Shown here: positions 1 through 12,942 of the stretch, piece after piece
How positions within the stretch are numbered: the stretch's first letter is position 1
How the letters are laid out: each line of letters begins with the position of its first letter
Origin: Rhynchonema sp. JSB1_4
Taxonomy: Eukaryota > Nematoda > Chromadorea > Monhysterida > Xyalidae
Direction of reading: 5' to 3'
NCBI GenBank assembly: GCA_030248065.1
Contig: JASAMV010004128.1
Location: forward strand, 1 to 64,000
DNA length: 64,000 bases
Notes under the pieces: model-generated
Told to the model about the DNA's origin: nothing
Seen by the model: only the letters and a program-made list of their open reading frames with translations
Databases searched by the model: none
Program-made: the position numbers and the translations under genes

Positions 1-1230
1 GCGCAGCTGACGGTGGTGAAGCAGCAGTTTCTCGACGTGAAAGCCGAATGGGAAAGGACAAAGAATAAAGAGGTTTGTGCATTTAGGTGAATTCTCTAAT
101 TGTGCATATCACAGTTCGTCGGCGTTCACAGTAAAGTAAATGATTCGTTTCTAGTTTTGTGAGCAGAAAAACCTCACATCAGTGAAGGCCACATAGAAAG
201 CTTCTTTTGCCGGTTCCTGTTGGGGATTCCTATTGTATTCCTACGTGGTAACCACCTAGGCTTGGGGCATCAATTCTAGAATTTTGCTGCGCAGACGTTC
301 ATATGCATTGTGCAGCTGGAAAATTTTGAGGAAAACCAACGGGTACGAGCAAGAGAATGTATGCTAATGGCTGCCTTGACACATCCGAATTCATCTATTG
401 ACCCTTAGCCCCAACTGATCGCCCAATTCCGCACGGCGTTGTCGAGTGCACAGTCTGGCGTGGAATCACTCAAATTGGCGTTGGCCGTTGACGACCACAG
501 TTGGCCGTTCGACCTGCATGACGTCACTGATGAACAATGGTGCACCGCCGTGCAGGAAAGGATCCAAGTAGGACTGCGTTTGGGGGTTCGGTTGCGAGCA
601 GATTTGTATTTGCATTGCTTTGGTCAGAGGCAGAGCAACCAGATACATCGTACAGCTAAACGGTGCTGTCCTACTTGCTCGTGTAACTGATGGTTTCGCT
701 CTGACCTTGGAAGGTTTTTATTCAAACGCGTTGCCTGATCAGTAAAGCGCAGGCCGCGGATGTCCACGTGACTGTCATTGAGCTAAAGCACGCTTTATGC
801 ACGGATCAGGCAACTCGGGCGTAAACATTAAAGGACACCATAAATCGTAGGAGCCCAAAGAATGTGTAGTGATTGTCTGGTTGTGCGTGGTGTCCATCAA
901 CTGATTTGTTTGTCAGACCGACCTGGAGTCCATAACGACCGAAATCGATCAAACGATGGCCAAATCGCGCGAAATCACGACCGCCGATGAATCGAAGTCC
1001 AAACGGATTCACGCTTTGAACGACGTTCGTTGGTCGTATTTCAGTCTCAGCTTTTTGTAGCCTTATTATGTCCACTCGCTTAATGCACTGAATGGTAGAT
1101 GTGATAGCAGAATGTGGCGCACCAAACTCTCTTTCTTGTTCTTCAGCTGATCAGGCGAAATGAGAACGATATAGTTGAACTGCGACGTCGTCTCGTATTG
1201 ATGTCGTCGAAAATACCTTTTGCGTCCTAA
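1..1230 (+). CDS. 3' end of a coiled-coil protein gene (partial)
   Basis: Three exons are visible: 1-72, 409-567 and 1147-1230. The gene begins before the window. All junctions are phase 0 with GT donors and AG acceptors, and the last exon ends in TAA at 1228-1230. The 104 visible residues are rich in Glu, Gln, Arg and Leu, with a heptad-like pattern in the first exon and in the tail (motif ELRRRL), so a coiled coil is likely. The middle exon carries an acidic, Trp-containing stretch (DDHSWPFDLHDV). I do not recognise the family. Frame agreement across three exons makes a real gene likely; the function is unknown. Confidence 0.6.
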
Positions 1231-1403
1231 CCAGTGCCTGAAATTGGAGTTCGTGTTTGTTTTGGTTGGTGTTTTTAACGTCTTTGTGGAACCTTAAAAG
1301 CTAGGCACTTTGCGATTTGGAATGCGCCCATGTTTTAGTACGGCAGCATGGGTCTCAAATAGGAGAAACCTAAGGTTTACATCGGGCTTACGTGTGTGTT
1401 GGG

Positions 1404-1899
1404 CAGGGTTGGGCAAAAAACGTTTTTTTTTCAAAAAATCCTTTTTTTTAAAAAAACGTTTTTTTTAAACGCCCAGATGACCAAAATATGCCCCCAAAAA
1501 AATTGGAAAACGCTCATGTTGGGAAGAAAACGTGGTTAAATGAAGTAATTCTATGTGTTTTGAGGCAAAATAAACGAGTTTCAACCCTTTTCTAGCGAGT
1601 TGTTAAGATCCCATATCATACCCGCATCATGGGACCAACTTTGGCCGGGGTCATCACTCAAAGTCAAACTCCGTATATCGACGTATCTCGACAAAGTAAA
1701 AATTGGTCGAAATTTTTTTGAAAAAAAATGGGACAAAAAATTGATTTTCCTTGATAATCAGGGTACTTTCCCTGAAAAATCAGGGAAAATCAAGGAAATT
1801 CAGGGTTTTAAAAAAACGAAAAACGACCCAGGCGTTTTGTTTTGAAAAAAACGTCGTTTTTTTTAAGAAAAAACGCCGTCGTTTTTTTGCCCAACCCTG
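1404..1899. mobile_element. hAT-like non-autonomous element, family TIR CAGGGTTGGGCAAAAAA
   Basis: The 496-bp element starts with CAGGGTTGGGCAAAAAA and ends with its reverse complement. Its ends are A/T homopolymer-rich. The flanking 8-mers GTGTTGGG (1396-1403) and GCGTAGGG (1900-1907) match at 6 of 8 positions, as expected for an old hAT target duplication. No transposase frame is present. A second copy with a perfect duplication lies at 16305-17035. Confidence 0.7.
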
Positions 1900-2079
1900 G
1901 CGTAGGGTGCAAAGAGGCAAGCATGGTGAAAACTAGAAATAAAAAAGTTTTTTCGCTGTCCGCAGGCTGGCAGGATGGCGTACCATCTGTAAACTTTCTG
2001 TTTGATTCCGATGTCATTCCTTGCAGATCACTCGGCAACCAAACAATGCATAATTGAATCCGGTGGTTCTCGTGTTTTC

Positions 2080-2560
2080 ACTCGTGTGCATTTTTTCTGT
2101 TTTTTGTTCTCACTTTCTTGTTTTTCTGCTTCTTATTTTTTGCCAAAAAACATTTTCTGTTTTTTCAAGAGCAATGTACATTGTTGTACTGTCATGAAAG
2201 TTTTTCGGTCGCCAAAACTTTTGCCCAGCTAGAACGTCTAGATTTTCTATTTTTTATATTTTCTTGCCTTTTTGCTCTTATTGCCCTTCTGAAATTTTGT
2301 TTGTTTTTATCTTGTGTCTTCTTATTTTGTATCGATTTGAGCATCGTGCATTTCATAATCACACAACATTTGAGTGTACCCACAATTGTTTCCGTGTCTA
2401 ACTCTTTCTTGTTTGCTGTTCGTTTCAGTTAACAAAAACAGGTTTTGTACCCTTCTGTACAGTTCTCGGGTGCATTTCGTCGTCACAGTCAGTGCAAAAT
2501 TATTTTTTTGTTTTTTGTCATGATGTTGTATTTGTGTTTCTTGTGTCTTGTGTTGTCTGT
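2080..2560. other. T-rich, strand-asymmetric tract
   Basis: For about 480 bases the plus strand is dominated by T runs broken by C and G (repeated TTTTCTG, TTCTTG and TGTGTCTTG-like words). Short frames here encode only Phe/Leu/Cys-rich peptides and look non-coding. There is no clear terminal repeat. Confidence 0.5.
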
Positions 2561-2794
2561 TTCTTATGTTCTTACTCGTATACGAAGTATTTCTCACAGT
2601 GAGCATTAAGAACACTACGCCATGGTCACGTGTTTTTTTGGTTGAAATACCTTATTTTATAATCCAAATTTATTCAACGATTCAGTCATAATTGTATGGC
2701 CTGGGTTGTACTCATTTAGTCGAAAAAATGGTGTCTAATTTTGTTTCAGGCGGTGCATTTTTTCAATTGGAACTGTGTTTGTCCCATTAAGCAC

Positions 2795-2998
2795 ACTATG
2801 TTAAGGATAACCGGAATTCCCTGTATACGTGACGTTGCGTTATGGGCCGACAAATCCGGCGACCGGAATCCAGAAACATTTCCAGTTTCTGAATGATTTA
2901 TGCATGGAAAATTTTGGGAAATATTTCCGGAGACGAGAATATGTTGTTGCGCATGCAATTTATTTCCGGGTTCCGGGTGTAACCCAAGTCCGCCCCTA
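2795..2998. repeat. CCGGAAATATTTCCGG-type repeat, fragment
   Basis: The stretch has several TTCCGG/CCGGAA words and ends in AACCCAAGTCCGCCCCTA, matching the ends of the larger copy at 36946-37454. It is probably a decayed copy of a palindrome-rich element. The rest of 1900-3805 shows no supported gene. Confidence 0.5.
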
Positions 2999-3805
2999 AA
3001 GTTTTCCTCCGTTGTTTGATATTTTAAGCTGCACTGCCGTGGTCACAGCACACGGTTTCATTGTCTTACATGACTGTTCTATATAATCCGTCGCTCTGTG
3101 CTTGGAAAGCAATGAAAGGTGTTTATCAATTCTAGCTTATCATTTGTTGTAGTCAAACGTAGCCAGTTGTCTTGTCCTTAATCAATGTCTTCGTCATTTG
3201 ATCTCGCATCGACGCGTTGGTATGCAATACTAGGGTGGTTATTGATGTTTAATTGAGATTAGTCATTTTCTCTTTTTCTAGCATTTGTACCGGCTTTTTA
3301 CAAGTATCGGTTTGGTGTGCTATGCATTCAACGTGTAATCCCCAACTTGAGTAAAACTTCTTCTGAATGTTGCCCTTGGTGCAATCATGCAACAAAAGCA
3401 AGTCGACAAGCAATCAAGACAACCTTCACAATGTGAAAAGCATAAACCACCTCGCGTTTGTTTTTTGGGCTACGTGGCCATCGGGTGCATTCCTACGGAC
3501 GATGACCTGGTGCACTGCCCGTCAGAGAGAGCAGGTCAAAACGGGCAGCCGAAAATGCTGCACAATGAAGTCACGTCTTGCTCCTCCTTCCTGTGCTGCC
3601 ATGGGTGTCTGGTCTATTTCGTCAACATGGTCAGCTTGTTTCTGGTGCACGACCGTTTTGTTTCTGCCAGCGGTTCGCTGTGAAAAGACATGCACGAAAT
3701 GAGATGCACAGCTGAGCACACAATACAAGTATGATACCACTGCGTTTAGGGCACTTGTATCAAACATCAGAACGCACGGGCAATGAACCACACAGATCAA
3801 AGCTG

Positions 3806-5617
3806 ATGACTGCGAAAATGTACCATTTCAACTGTCAGAGAATCGTCATTTTTCTGCTGTTCCTCGTTTCATATGCTACTTACATGGTGTATTATGCTGC
3901 AAATCCGGTTATGGAAGTTACACCCCCACTAATAGCAAGGTCATTCGATGGTCCTGAATCAGAAAACTTCCGTCCACTGCTGGGCAGGAATTATTCGGTT
4001 GTCATCTACATTAGGTGCACAAATATGATCCATTTTCTTGCGCAGACAGGGAGTTCCTCCAAACAACTCCAGAAAAAGCTTTTTTTAGGTCAGCGCCTGA
4101 CGACGCGGATTTGAGGCAGGCGATTCGAGAGACGTGGCTGGCTGAAGCGCGCCAATTGGGTAAAACTACAGCCAAAAAGTGAGGGGTTTCTCATTGGCGT
4201 TTCCTTCCTAATTCAGGTATGTTGGCACGATTCTTTGTCGGGAGGACAACGGATTCAAATGTGAACGCTCGACTTGCCACCGAATCGCAGAGCACTCGCG
4301 ATCTCGTTGTAATTGATCAACTATTGGACGGATATCATCAGCTGTCGTTGAAAACTGTGACCAATTACTCTGAACCATAAACTCTGTTTTCAATTGAAAA
4401 TCATGAACTTCTGTTGTTTAGTTACACATTCTGGAATGGCACAAGATGCTGCTGTCAAGCGAACTAGCCCTGAAACATCAATCAATCATATTCGTCTGGG
4501 CCGACACAGACGCGATTGTCTATCCGTCGAATTTGGCCGAATTCTTATTTGCTCAGAATGTGTATCAGTACGTTATGCGGGTTGCAATATTTTTGGCACC
4601 AATACAAGCCCTTGGCACTCACTTTTGTTCGCAGCAAGTGATGATTTGCGCGAACAATAATACATATCTGCTCGTGGTGCTTCTTGGAGGTCAATTGGTC
4701 AGAGGTGTTCGCACCGACGAGGCCTGGCACCTCGCCCGTCTGTGAAAACAGGCCGAAACGGGTAACAAGTCACTGCTGTAACGTCATCATTAAATGAGTA
4801 TTTGAGCTTTTATTCGTCCAGACAGAATCGACAAGTATCCGGCTTCTGCACGTGCACTGGTTACTGCGCGGAACTGAACGGCGACCAGTCAATGGTTGTG
4901 CCCAGGAATGAACGGTATTCGGGACCGGGGTGACGGAATGGAATGATATCCAAAATTAGTTTTTGCAGCTACAAATGGCACCTGTCCAAATCGATCTATC
5001 CGCATTCCATGTTCCCTCATTATTGTCTCGGATTCACCGTTGTGCTCAGCCCTGATCTGCCAATGTTGTTGCTGAATGAAGCACTCGAGAGACCGAGGTT
5101 AGTTTTCTTGCAATCGCTTTCTTTGTTGTTCGATATCACGCCGGATTTCCATCGTTCTCAGGTATGGAGGACGGCCTACAGCACTACTGCGGGCAGGAGG
5201 GCTAAAGCTTTTGTTTTTGGGTCAAAATCTCGGCTTGTGATGTAAAACTGTAAAATTTTGGCCCAACCTCGAAACGTGAATCAAAAAAGTCTTTCACCAC
5301 CTTCTGAATCACAATGCGTGAATTTGACTTTTTCATACATTACCCATCACAAGCAGCCTAAAATCGATTTTAGTTCCGAGCTGTCCGCTTTCTACATCGA
5401 GGACATCCTCTATCTGGGCATGTTCGGTCACCGACTAGGCATCCGTCTGGCCGACCATCGACGTCTGTTTGTCGAACGTCCGTATTTGTCAACCAATTGC
5501 ACCGGTTGTGTGGCCGTGCATCGACGATCGTATAGAAAGAATGAAGGCGACAAGGTGACCTCGCGGCTGATTAGAGATATTTGGCACAATTATCAGACCA
5601 TTAGCAATCGAGATTGA
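3806..5617 (+). CDS. beta-1,3-galactosyltransferase, GT31 family (343 aa)
   Basis: Seven exons join in phase: 3806-4014, 4089-4159, 4217-4356, 4422-4567, 4822-4914, 4969-5097 and 5374-5617. The product is a type II Golgi membrane protein, with a short cytosolic tail and one hydrophobic anchor at about residues 12-32. GT31 marks appear in order: RQAIRETWL, then a GMLARFFVG strand, an LSLKT/LHILEWHK block, a metal-binding DxD-type ADTDA, then KWHLSKSIYP, a GFTVVLSPD block and the catalytic-region EDILYLG. The length fits B3GALT6 (about 330 aa), which adds the second galactose of the glycosaminoglycan linker, but other GT31 enzymes cannot be excluded. The first ATG after an in-frame stop was not verified; Met at 3818 is an alternative start. 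Confidence 0.88.
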
Positions 5618-5711
5618 TTGCGGGATTCAGGGAACGAACATATACATCGATTCACAATTGTGTGTGTCGTGATGTGACATTCAGCACTTCTGCACAAGTG
5701 CAAGTCGAGTA

Positions 5712-5717
5712 AATAAA
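5712..5717 (+). promoter_or_regulatory. polyadenylation signal AATAAA of the galactosyltransferase gene
   Basis: AATAAA lies 95 bases after the stop codon at 5617, in an A/T-rich stretch. Confidence 0.55.
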
Positions 5718-5805
5718 TTATAAATGTAACATAGAAAATATTATTTAAATTCAGCTGGACTAGATCACTTTTCGGTTTTCGCTATTCGGTTCATTTTCAG
5801 GCTTG

Positions 5806-5953
5806 TATTACGGTAGTCAACTAAAGTGGTCAAATCACTTCGTCGTCAGCTCACTTTGCAGAGTCGTCAACCCACCCGAACGCCATGTATTATTTCTCGC
5901 GCTCACACGGAGCTGCTGTGGGTTGACGAAATGATTTGACCACTTGAGCTGCT
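5806..5953. repeat. MITE with long imperfect terminal inverted repeats
   Basis: The ends form an inverted repeat of about 38 bases; the core AGTGGTCAAATCA is shared. A second inner inverted pair is GTCAACCCAC with GTGGGTTGAC. The whole unit is about 148 bp, can fold into one hairpin and has no coding capacity. Confidence 0.7.
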
Positions 5954-7053
5954 CACTGTAATATTTAACCCATTTTCATCGCGATTGTTGCTTCTGCCTG
6001 ATTAGCCCAATTGAAGCACATAATAACGACACTGAAAAGAAGGAATCGTAAAACAATGAAAATACTATACACGCACAGGTCGCCGCAGATTTTTCTGGCT
6101 GTAATTTCAAAACTAGCCTGTGCTTATGAGTCAAATAAACTGACTTTGCTGCAGGTATGAAGTGCTAAAATATTGTCTTGCGCAGCAAATCAGCGTCTCG
6201 TGCTCGTTGGATCGTTAGCCGTTTGATTGAATTTTTCTGGGACAAGAAAAATTCCAGGTATAATACACTGAAACACAATTCGTCTTATACTTGTAACCAG
6301 TTAATGCGAATAAATTTGCGCAAAAACGTTTATTCTTTGAATGATCACCCGTGTTTTTCCTGCAGACGAGTGCTAAAAAGAATCATCAACGTTTTTGGAG
6401 ACAAAATCAAGTCAAAAGTATGCACCTGAAATCACACAACGGTCGTAAAAATTTATGTATGCGGGATCGATACAAATACGCTATTAGGTATGTATATATG
6501 TTCGCATATTTTAGTAAGAACATAAGAATAAGAATGAATTCATCTGTTTTATGACTAAACATGAACAAACATGTTGGCGGATACAACAAACACATCAAAT
6601 CGACAACTTCACCTCATCACTACCACCCCGCCGGAAATCATTGAATTTAACGACATAGAATATTTTTGTGCATGATCATGATCAGATGACGATGAAGCGT
6701 CGCGTGTTTGTCTCTCATGAAGATGGATATTTTTAATGACGATAAATTGAAGTAAAGCAAAATGTCAGGTGCAGACATGCAACTTTAAAGCTACCCGAAT
6801 GTAAGACACACAGTGTCTGTGCCCAACTCTCTCCAGCATAATGTCTGCACGTGCACAATAAGCGTAAGAGACAAATTCGCGCACGCGCGCACGCAAACGC
6901 AAGGCGGACAGTTTGAGCCGGCTTGTTCTAATAAACATCGCATTTAGTCATATATTTTGAAATTGAAATAAAGTCGTTCCTCGGTCAGTTTCGTGGCGAA
7001 TCACCAGTAAAAAGCGACACTAAAATTTTGCTGCAAAACGACCCAAATACGAG
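5954..7053. other. intergenic; weak exon-like segments at 6180-6420
   Basis: Two segments (6180-6258 and 6366-6417) have AG/GT borders and would join as a short basic peptide, but no convincing start exon, end exon or family match was found. A CGCGCACG-rich patch lies near 6880-6900. The rest shows nothing I can support. Confidence 0.25.
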
Positions 7054-10000
7054 ATGGTTGCCACCTGGCACCTAATCGCGTTCGTTGTTGGGCTGACCGG
7101 ACATCTAGTGCGGTCGCAAACCACCTGCGAACAGTTCTGCTCGTGTGTCAGAGACTTCGGACCAGGTTCGTTGGGTTTTTGTGGATGCTGTCAACCCTGA
7201 GTATGACCTGTCTGGGGACAATTAAAGGCGGGGTGTGAACACGGGCGTGCCTTGTGGGCTGTCCTGACCTTGACATACATACATACAATCGCTGCATGTA
7301 TAATATGCGCTGTGCTTCCTGGGTACGTGCGGGGAACTGCGCTTTGAAGTGACCAGTGAATCGCGGTGACTGAAAATCCTTGAGCAGTAGCGATTCACTA
7401 TAAAGAGGGTAGACTGTATACTATACTTGAATCCGCACTTTGGGTAGAAAGTTGCCAAAAAGCGCATATTGCTAATGGTTTTGTCGTCGAACACATGAGC
7501 CCCAAATGAGCGCGAAAACTAATACATGTGTTCGACGACTTTATTTGACCAGATGATTTGGCCACATTACCATAAGCCCGCATATTGCACCTGAACTGTC
7601 AGGCAAAGCGTGCACTGGCTGGCTGGGACCGAATCCATGTCCGCGAAACGAAGACTGTCCACACGATGTTGGAGATGTGAGTAATCGCATCGTTTTGTTC
7701 TGTGTTTTCATTCATGTCATACAAAATGATGCATACTCGCTTGAAACGTCAGGGAAAGCCGCTGAACGACGAAGATTTCAAATTAGCCGAGCGCTTCACT
7801 CGCGAGGGCCGATTCAAAATCAAGAAGCCGTCGAGAGCGGCCTATTACGAGACGACCAGCGATTTTTTCGAAGGTTCAGTTCCTTATGAAGTTTATCAAG
7901 TTGTCTCGACAAAGAAACAAGTCCAAAAGTGTTTGTCTTGAAACATCAGGCGACATGATCGACATGAATGCCGAACGAATCAATGAGATAATCGCCGATG
8001 AAAAGCTGTTGGTGGAGTTTGCTGAGAAAGAGCTTACGCCCGATCAGTTGAGTGGAGCCGATCCTCCAAGTGTGCCGAGGGAAGTGCAGCACGCCGCACA
8101 ACGCAACGCGCAGTACAAATGGCCCGGCGCTGTGGTATGCATTTGTTGAACTTGGTGATGTTTCATCAAACGTCTGACCATGAAATCGTTGCCAAACTTT
8201 GTTAGCTTTTGTCTTTCCGGTGCCCTACACGATCAGCAGCCACTACACCAGCAAACAACGCGGTGTGATTGCGATGGCGATGAAGGCAATCGAGGAGAAA
8301 ACATGTAGGGCTCTTGAAACATTCCGCAATGCTCAAAATAATGGGCCGGCATCAAAATTGACGATTGAATTCATTGTATTCGTTTCATATTATACAAAAA
8401 TCACAGCGCCAGTCATCAAGATAGGAATGATCGGACTCAATCGCCACATGTCTAATGGCAGACCAAGTTTCATGGCTACAGTGTCATGCAGGCGTGCGCT
8501 TCGAGCCGCGTCGCGATGAGAAGTTCCACATCAGCATCTATCCAGCTGGTGCCGGCACTTGTGCTGCATCCGTCGGTCGCCAGTATCACAGGGGCGGACA
8601 ACAGGCAGTCATGCTGGGAACGTGGTGTTTGTGGTCAATGGTGGGTTTGTACATAGTTGATGCCGACACACATCGGGTATCAATAATACCCATACTGTAC
8701 AGTGTTATAAGGCCTCTCTTATCAGAAGCACAACCCCGCTCGGCGCTCGAAAACCAGGTATTTATGATGCCCATTATAATGTGGCCCCCACTCTTGTCGA
8801 AGTCCAACTGCAAAAGAAGATTCCACAGAAACCAAACAGACCCTCTCCAGTAGCAGTCTCCGTGCACTAGCGGCCCAAACATAAACCAACAGTCATGCCA
8901 AAACGTCGTGCAGGGCACGGCAATCCACGAGTTGCTGCACGCCATTGGCTTCTTCCACGAACAGAGTCGAGCCGATCGAGATGACTATGTGACGATCTTG
9001 TGGGACAACATTCCTGTGAGCACAACTTGTTGAATCGCTGAACTTCGTAGATTTCAATGATGATTTTTCATTGATTTTCCAGCGACAAACGCACTACAAC
9101 TTCCGCAAGTACGATCTCAGTCGCATCCAGCATCTCGGAGTGCCCTATGACTATAAAAGGTATATATCCGTTAAAGTCTGCTCTCGTCATTGTGACAGGA
9201 ACGAGACCCGTCCTTTTCGGTGACTATCAAAAATATTCACCACAGGTCGTGGCTCATTCGGAGATTTACCGCTGAGCACCATAAGATCGTCTTAATAGTC
9301 CATCAACTGGAGAGCGAGTCATTGTTCTCTGGCCCCGTTGGAGTGATTTCAGGACTCTACGGAGTGTTCAAAATATAAGGGTGCAATATTTTTACAACCG
9401 TTGCGAGACGAGAGATTCTGTCACCACCAATTGACCACTCATATGTATACGTGCCTTTCAGCATCATGCACTACTCGTCGACGGCATTCGGCAAGCCGGA
9501 CTCACGCGGTCACGCCATGACCACCATTCAGACGAGGGACCCGAACGCAGAAATCGGGCAGCGGGAGGGTCTGAGCTACTACGATGCAGAGAAGATCAAT
9601 CGGTTGTACTGCCAAGGTCGACAGCCACAGACCACCACGACGCGACGAACAACCACGCGACGAACAACAACCCCGCCTTGGTGGTACACGCGTACGACCA
9701 CGCGACGACCGCGGACAACGACCGCGACGACGCGCTATCCGGACATCACCACGTCCGACTCACGCTACAGTCCGTTCTGTCTGTTTTTGCACGACGGCGC
9801 ACCGGGCTGCGATCACGTCAGAACCGATCAGCCGAAATCTGTAACGTCCAATAATCGTGGTGCGTCCCGCCAACCCGTCCACTACTACATACTAACTTCT
9901 ATGTATGGTGAACACATGCGTGCGGCCGTGTGAAGTTCGTGTCCCAGGTACCGGCCATGATGTGTGGTCGGCAACTCACACGCGTCTTGTGTTCTTGTTT

Positions 10001-10761
10001 GTGTGCAATACATACATATGTACGGTTTGCAACTGTTTGTGCGACGCCGCTGTATGTGGTTCAAGTCTGTTTATCATTTCATTTGTTCACTAACTTTTCG
10101 AATGTAATTCATTTCATGATTGTTTGTTTTCCATGTTGATTTCCGTCACTGGTCTATTCTTTGACTTCAACTTCAACACAGAATTTTCTTTTGTGTTTTT
10201 TGGTTACACACTAACAGTCCGCTAAAGTCCTAAGTCCGTCATTTAAAAATCTTCGCCTGATCGGACCTGACGTTTCGCGCACCCGATCGCCTGCATTTCT
10301 CGAGTTCAACTTATTCTTATTTTACTCAAAATCCAGCCACTGAAGTCCAGAATTCTCTATAGTTCTGCTGTTGACTTCAAAACTTTCCTTCTCTTAAGCC
10401 TCTAAAGTTGACTTTCTGTAAATATGGTAATTTGTGCAATGCAACGTTACGATATCACTTCAGTGATTTTGCATTCCACTGTGGTTTCTATGGTGACATA
10501 TGAGAAATTCCGTAATATCGCGGAAACTTACGGTGAGCGAACAACCCGGAATCGGCAACCAAAATGCCTGTCGCTATACAAACCGAATGGAATGTGATAC
10601 GCAAATGTCCACCAATCTGTGTTGCATTTGCAGACTGCAAGGACATCTACCGATTCTGTCACACGGACGCGGCCAACTATTGGTGCAACAATGAGATTGG
10701 CAGCTACTGGAACGAATGGATGCGCGCCCAGTGCCCTCGTACGTGTCGTGTCTGCTTTTAG
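7054..10761 (+). CDS. secreted astacin metalloprotease with ShKT domain (476 aa), copy A
   Basis: Ten exons: 7054-7165, 7603-7676, 7753-7873, 7950-8134, 8220-8304, 8492-8640, 8914-9015, 9083-9159, 9462-9859 and 10634-10761. A signal peptide (about residues 1-22) is followed by a six-cysteine module (C-x3-C-x-C-x9-C-x8-C-x5-C), a propeptide and the astacin domain. The zinc site is [19 protein letters not shown] and the Met-turn is SIMHY, so the catalytic residues are intact. A Thr/Arg-rich linker (TTTRRTTT repeats) leads to a C-terminal ShKT domain ending CPRTCRVC. Astacins are secreted zinc endopeptidases used in cuticle remodelling, hatching or tissue entry; the substrate here is unknown. 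The acceptor before exon 5 reads TTTCCG|G instead of CAG|G. Copy B downstream shares the exon plan, so the pair arose by tandem duplication. Confidence 0.88.
7345..7420. repeat. partial copy of the TACAGTCTA MITE family
   Basis: The right end (GATTCACTATAAAGAGGG then TAGACTGTA) matches the end of the MITE at 17276-17414. The left end is missing. It lies in intron 1 of astacin copy A. Confidence 0.5.
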
Positions 10762-12942
10762 ACACCTCGGTCGGTTATGAACACTGATAATTATGTATGA
10801 TTGCGATCAAAATGATTGATATACATATGTGTTAGGCTTTGTTGTGAAACATCAGGGATTCGACTGTAGGTCGCTGCGGTCAGTGTGCAAAAGCCACACG
10901 CAAAAAGTCGCATCAGTACATGAAGGCGGACCTTCAGCAGCAATTTTTCCACCTCGTTTTTTTTTTCAAACAGGATTTGGTGATTGAGTCGGAACACTGA
11001 TTTTGATGAGCGCAAAAGCTGTTGATTATTCAGTGCTGCAACTCTTCCATGAAATTAGATCAGAACCAAGATTTGTCAACGCCGAGTGGCTCTCCCCCCG
11101 TATGTGAAGGTGATACGGCACTGGTGCCATAGTTTGCGATGTTGACGGCTTATGATCAGAATGCGACTTTTCCGATGATCTGGTTTCGTACCATTATATT
11201 TTGTCTGCCCCTGTGTGTGTGTGCATTGTTACATGAGCGTGTGATCACACTGGCTTACATTCATGTGGTCAACGCACGTTGTCAACGCATCCCAACCGCA
11301 TGTGTATATTTCTTCGCGCTTATGTATTTTGAGCTATGGGTTTGGCTGCGTTAACTATTTGCGTTGATGCCTAAGCAATTCACCAGTACACTTGTAGATA
11401 ATTTTTTTCGCGTCCTCCCACGTATTTTTTTGCATGATAGTCAGTTTTTGGCAGAAGGTCAAAACTTTCCATATGCTCTGGTTTTCAAGTATGCTGCCAT
11501 TTACGTCATCTTGATGCTATATGTATAACTATAGTATGTATTTGTTATTTCACTTTTTCTATTATGTTTTAGCTTCTGTTTCTGGGTGCAATATGTATTA
11601 CAACTTACTCGATAAACCATTGAATTCAATGTTTAGAACAGGTTGCGGTGAGTTGAAGCGAAATCATCAGAATGGATTAAGTGTACTGTACACACGGTGC
11701 AAGCCAAAGCCCTAGTTTAGGCTGAAGCTTATTCTTTGGCGTTAGGCTTTGACTAGTTTAGTTCGGCCCCACGCAATCCGGCCTAGAAGCCGGGCCCCAC
11801 CTGTAACAAAATAAATGTTTGAGATCAGTTGAACCAAAATCATATCACACAGCATGGTGGCTTATCCTTGCCATAGTGGTTTAATATGCATGCACCGATT
11901 CAAACTTCACCCCCTGTTCGTGGGTAAAGCGACCCAGTGCTGCTTCATCTGAGCTTTGTGATTTGATGAGCAGATAAGAAAGTCTAATAAAGTTATATCG
12001 ATCATTGTCAGGTGTAGATAAGAGCCTGAATGAAGAAAAGCGCAACAACCAAAAACAATCATGAAACTTCCATCTAAGGTCCGTTTTTTTAGCCGACCTT
12101 TGTTTTTTGTATTAAGTTATAATCGATGGCTTTCGCTACCATCGTTTGGTCCACTGAGACGCCGCTGAGGCAACAATCAATAGGCACAGGAAGCGTTCAA
12201 GTGCCACAAATTAAAAATTTACACTTGTATCAAAGTCACAGTTGAATAAAAAGCGAGGTGGCGTGGTTTGCCAGGTCAATAAATTACCAATGTGGAATGC
12301 ACAAGCAACGAAACCATAAAGTTTGCACTTGATCATCGTGTTTAAAAAATATTACTCGGTATAACCACAAACGCTTATTTATGGGTGTCATGGGTCTGTC
12401 TGAGCAATTATAAATTCCAAGACTACAGTATGTATTGAAAGGTGGTAGTTAAAGTTGAATTGGAATATAGTTGAAAACATTTCTGTAGTTGTGAACTTTC
12501 TGTCTGGCGAAACGATTAAATTGGCCATAAATGATATCACGATTTTATGACGTTCCCGTTGCAAATCCTCGTTCTCTGCGAAGGCCGCAGAGTTCGCTCG
12601 CAATCTTGATGTGAGAGAGATGAAATTTTACGATATAATTTCCAGACATCATTAGAAAAGCGCTTTATTTAGCTTCCCAACTTTAACCACTCTCATGTCG
12701 GCCATGTACAGGTTGGGAAGTTTTTGAAAAAAGCAATTCTAGCACGCCAAATCTATATCGTTTCTCGCCAGGTGTGAATTCTGTGCAAATGTTGTACTAC
12801 CGCAAATTTGTGCGTAGGTGCATCATGTACGGGAAAGCGATGAGAAAAATTTTAACATCCACGTATTCGTAATGTGATGTGAGCGTTTTAATTATTCGAA
12901 CTACATATTTCACCGTTTTCAGGTAGGTAGCGTATAGATACC
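10762..12942. other. intergenic region between the two astacin genes
   Basis: No supported gene on either strand; frames are short and lack splice context. The segment near 10844 carries the dispersed word TGAAACATCA. Single TTAGGC-like words occur near 11716-11750. The 12.1-12.9 kb part is A/T-rich and presumably includes the promoter of copy B. Confidence 0.4.
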
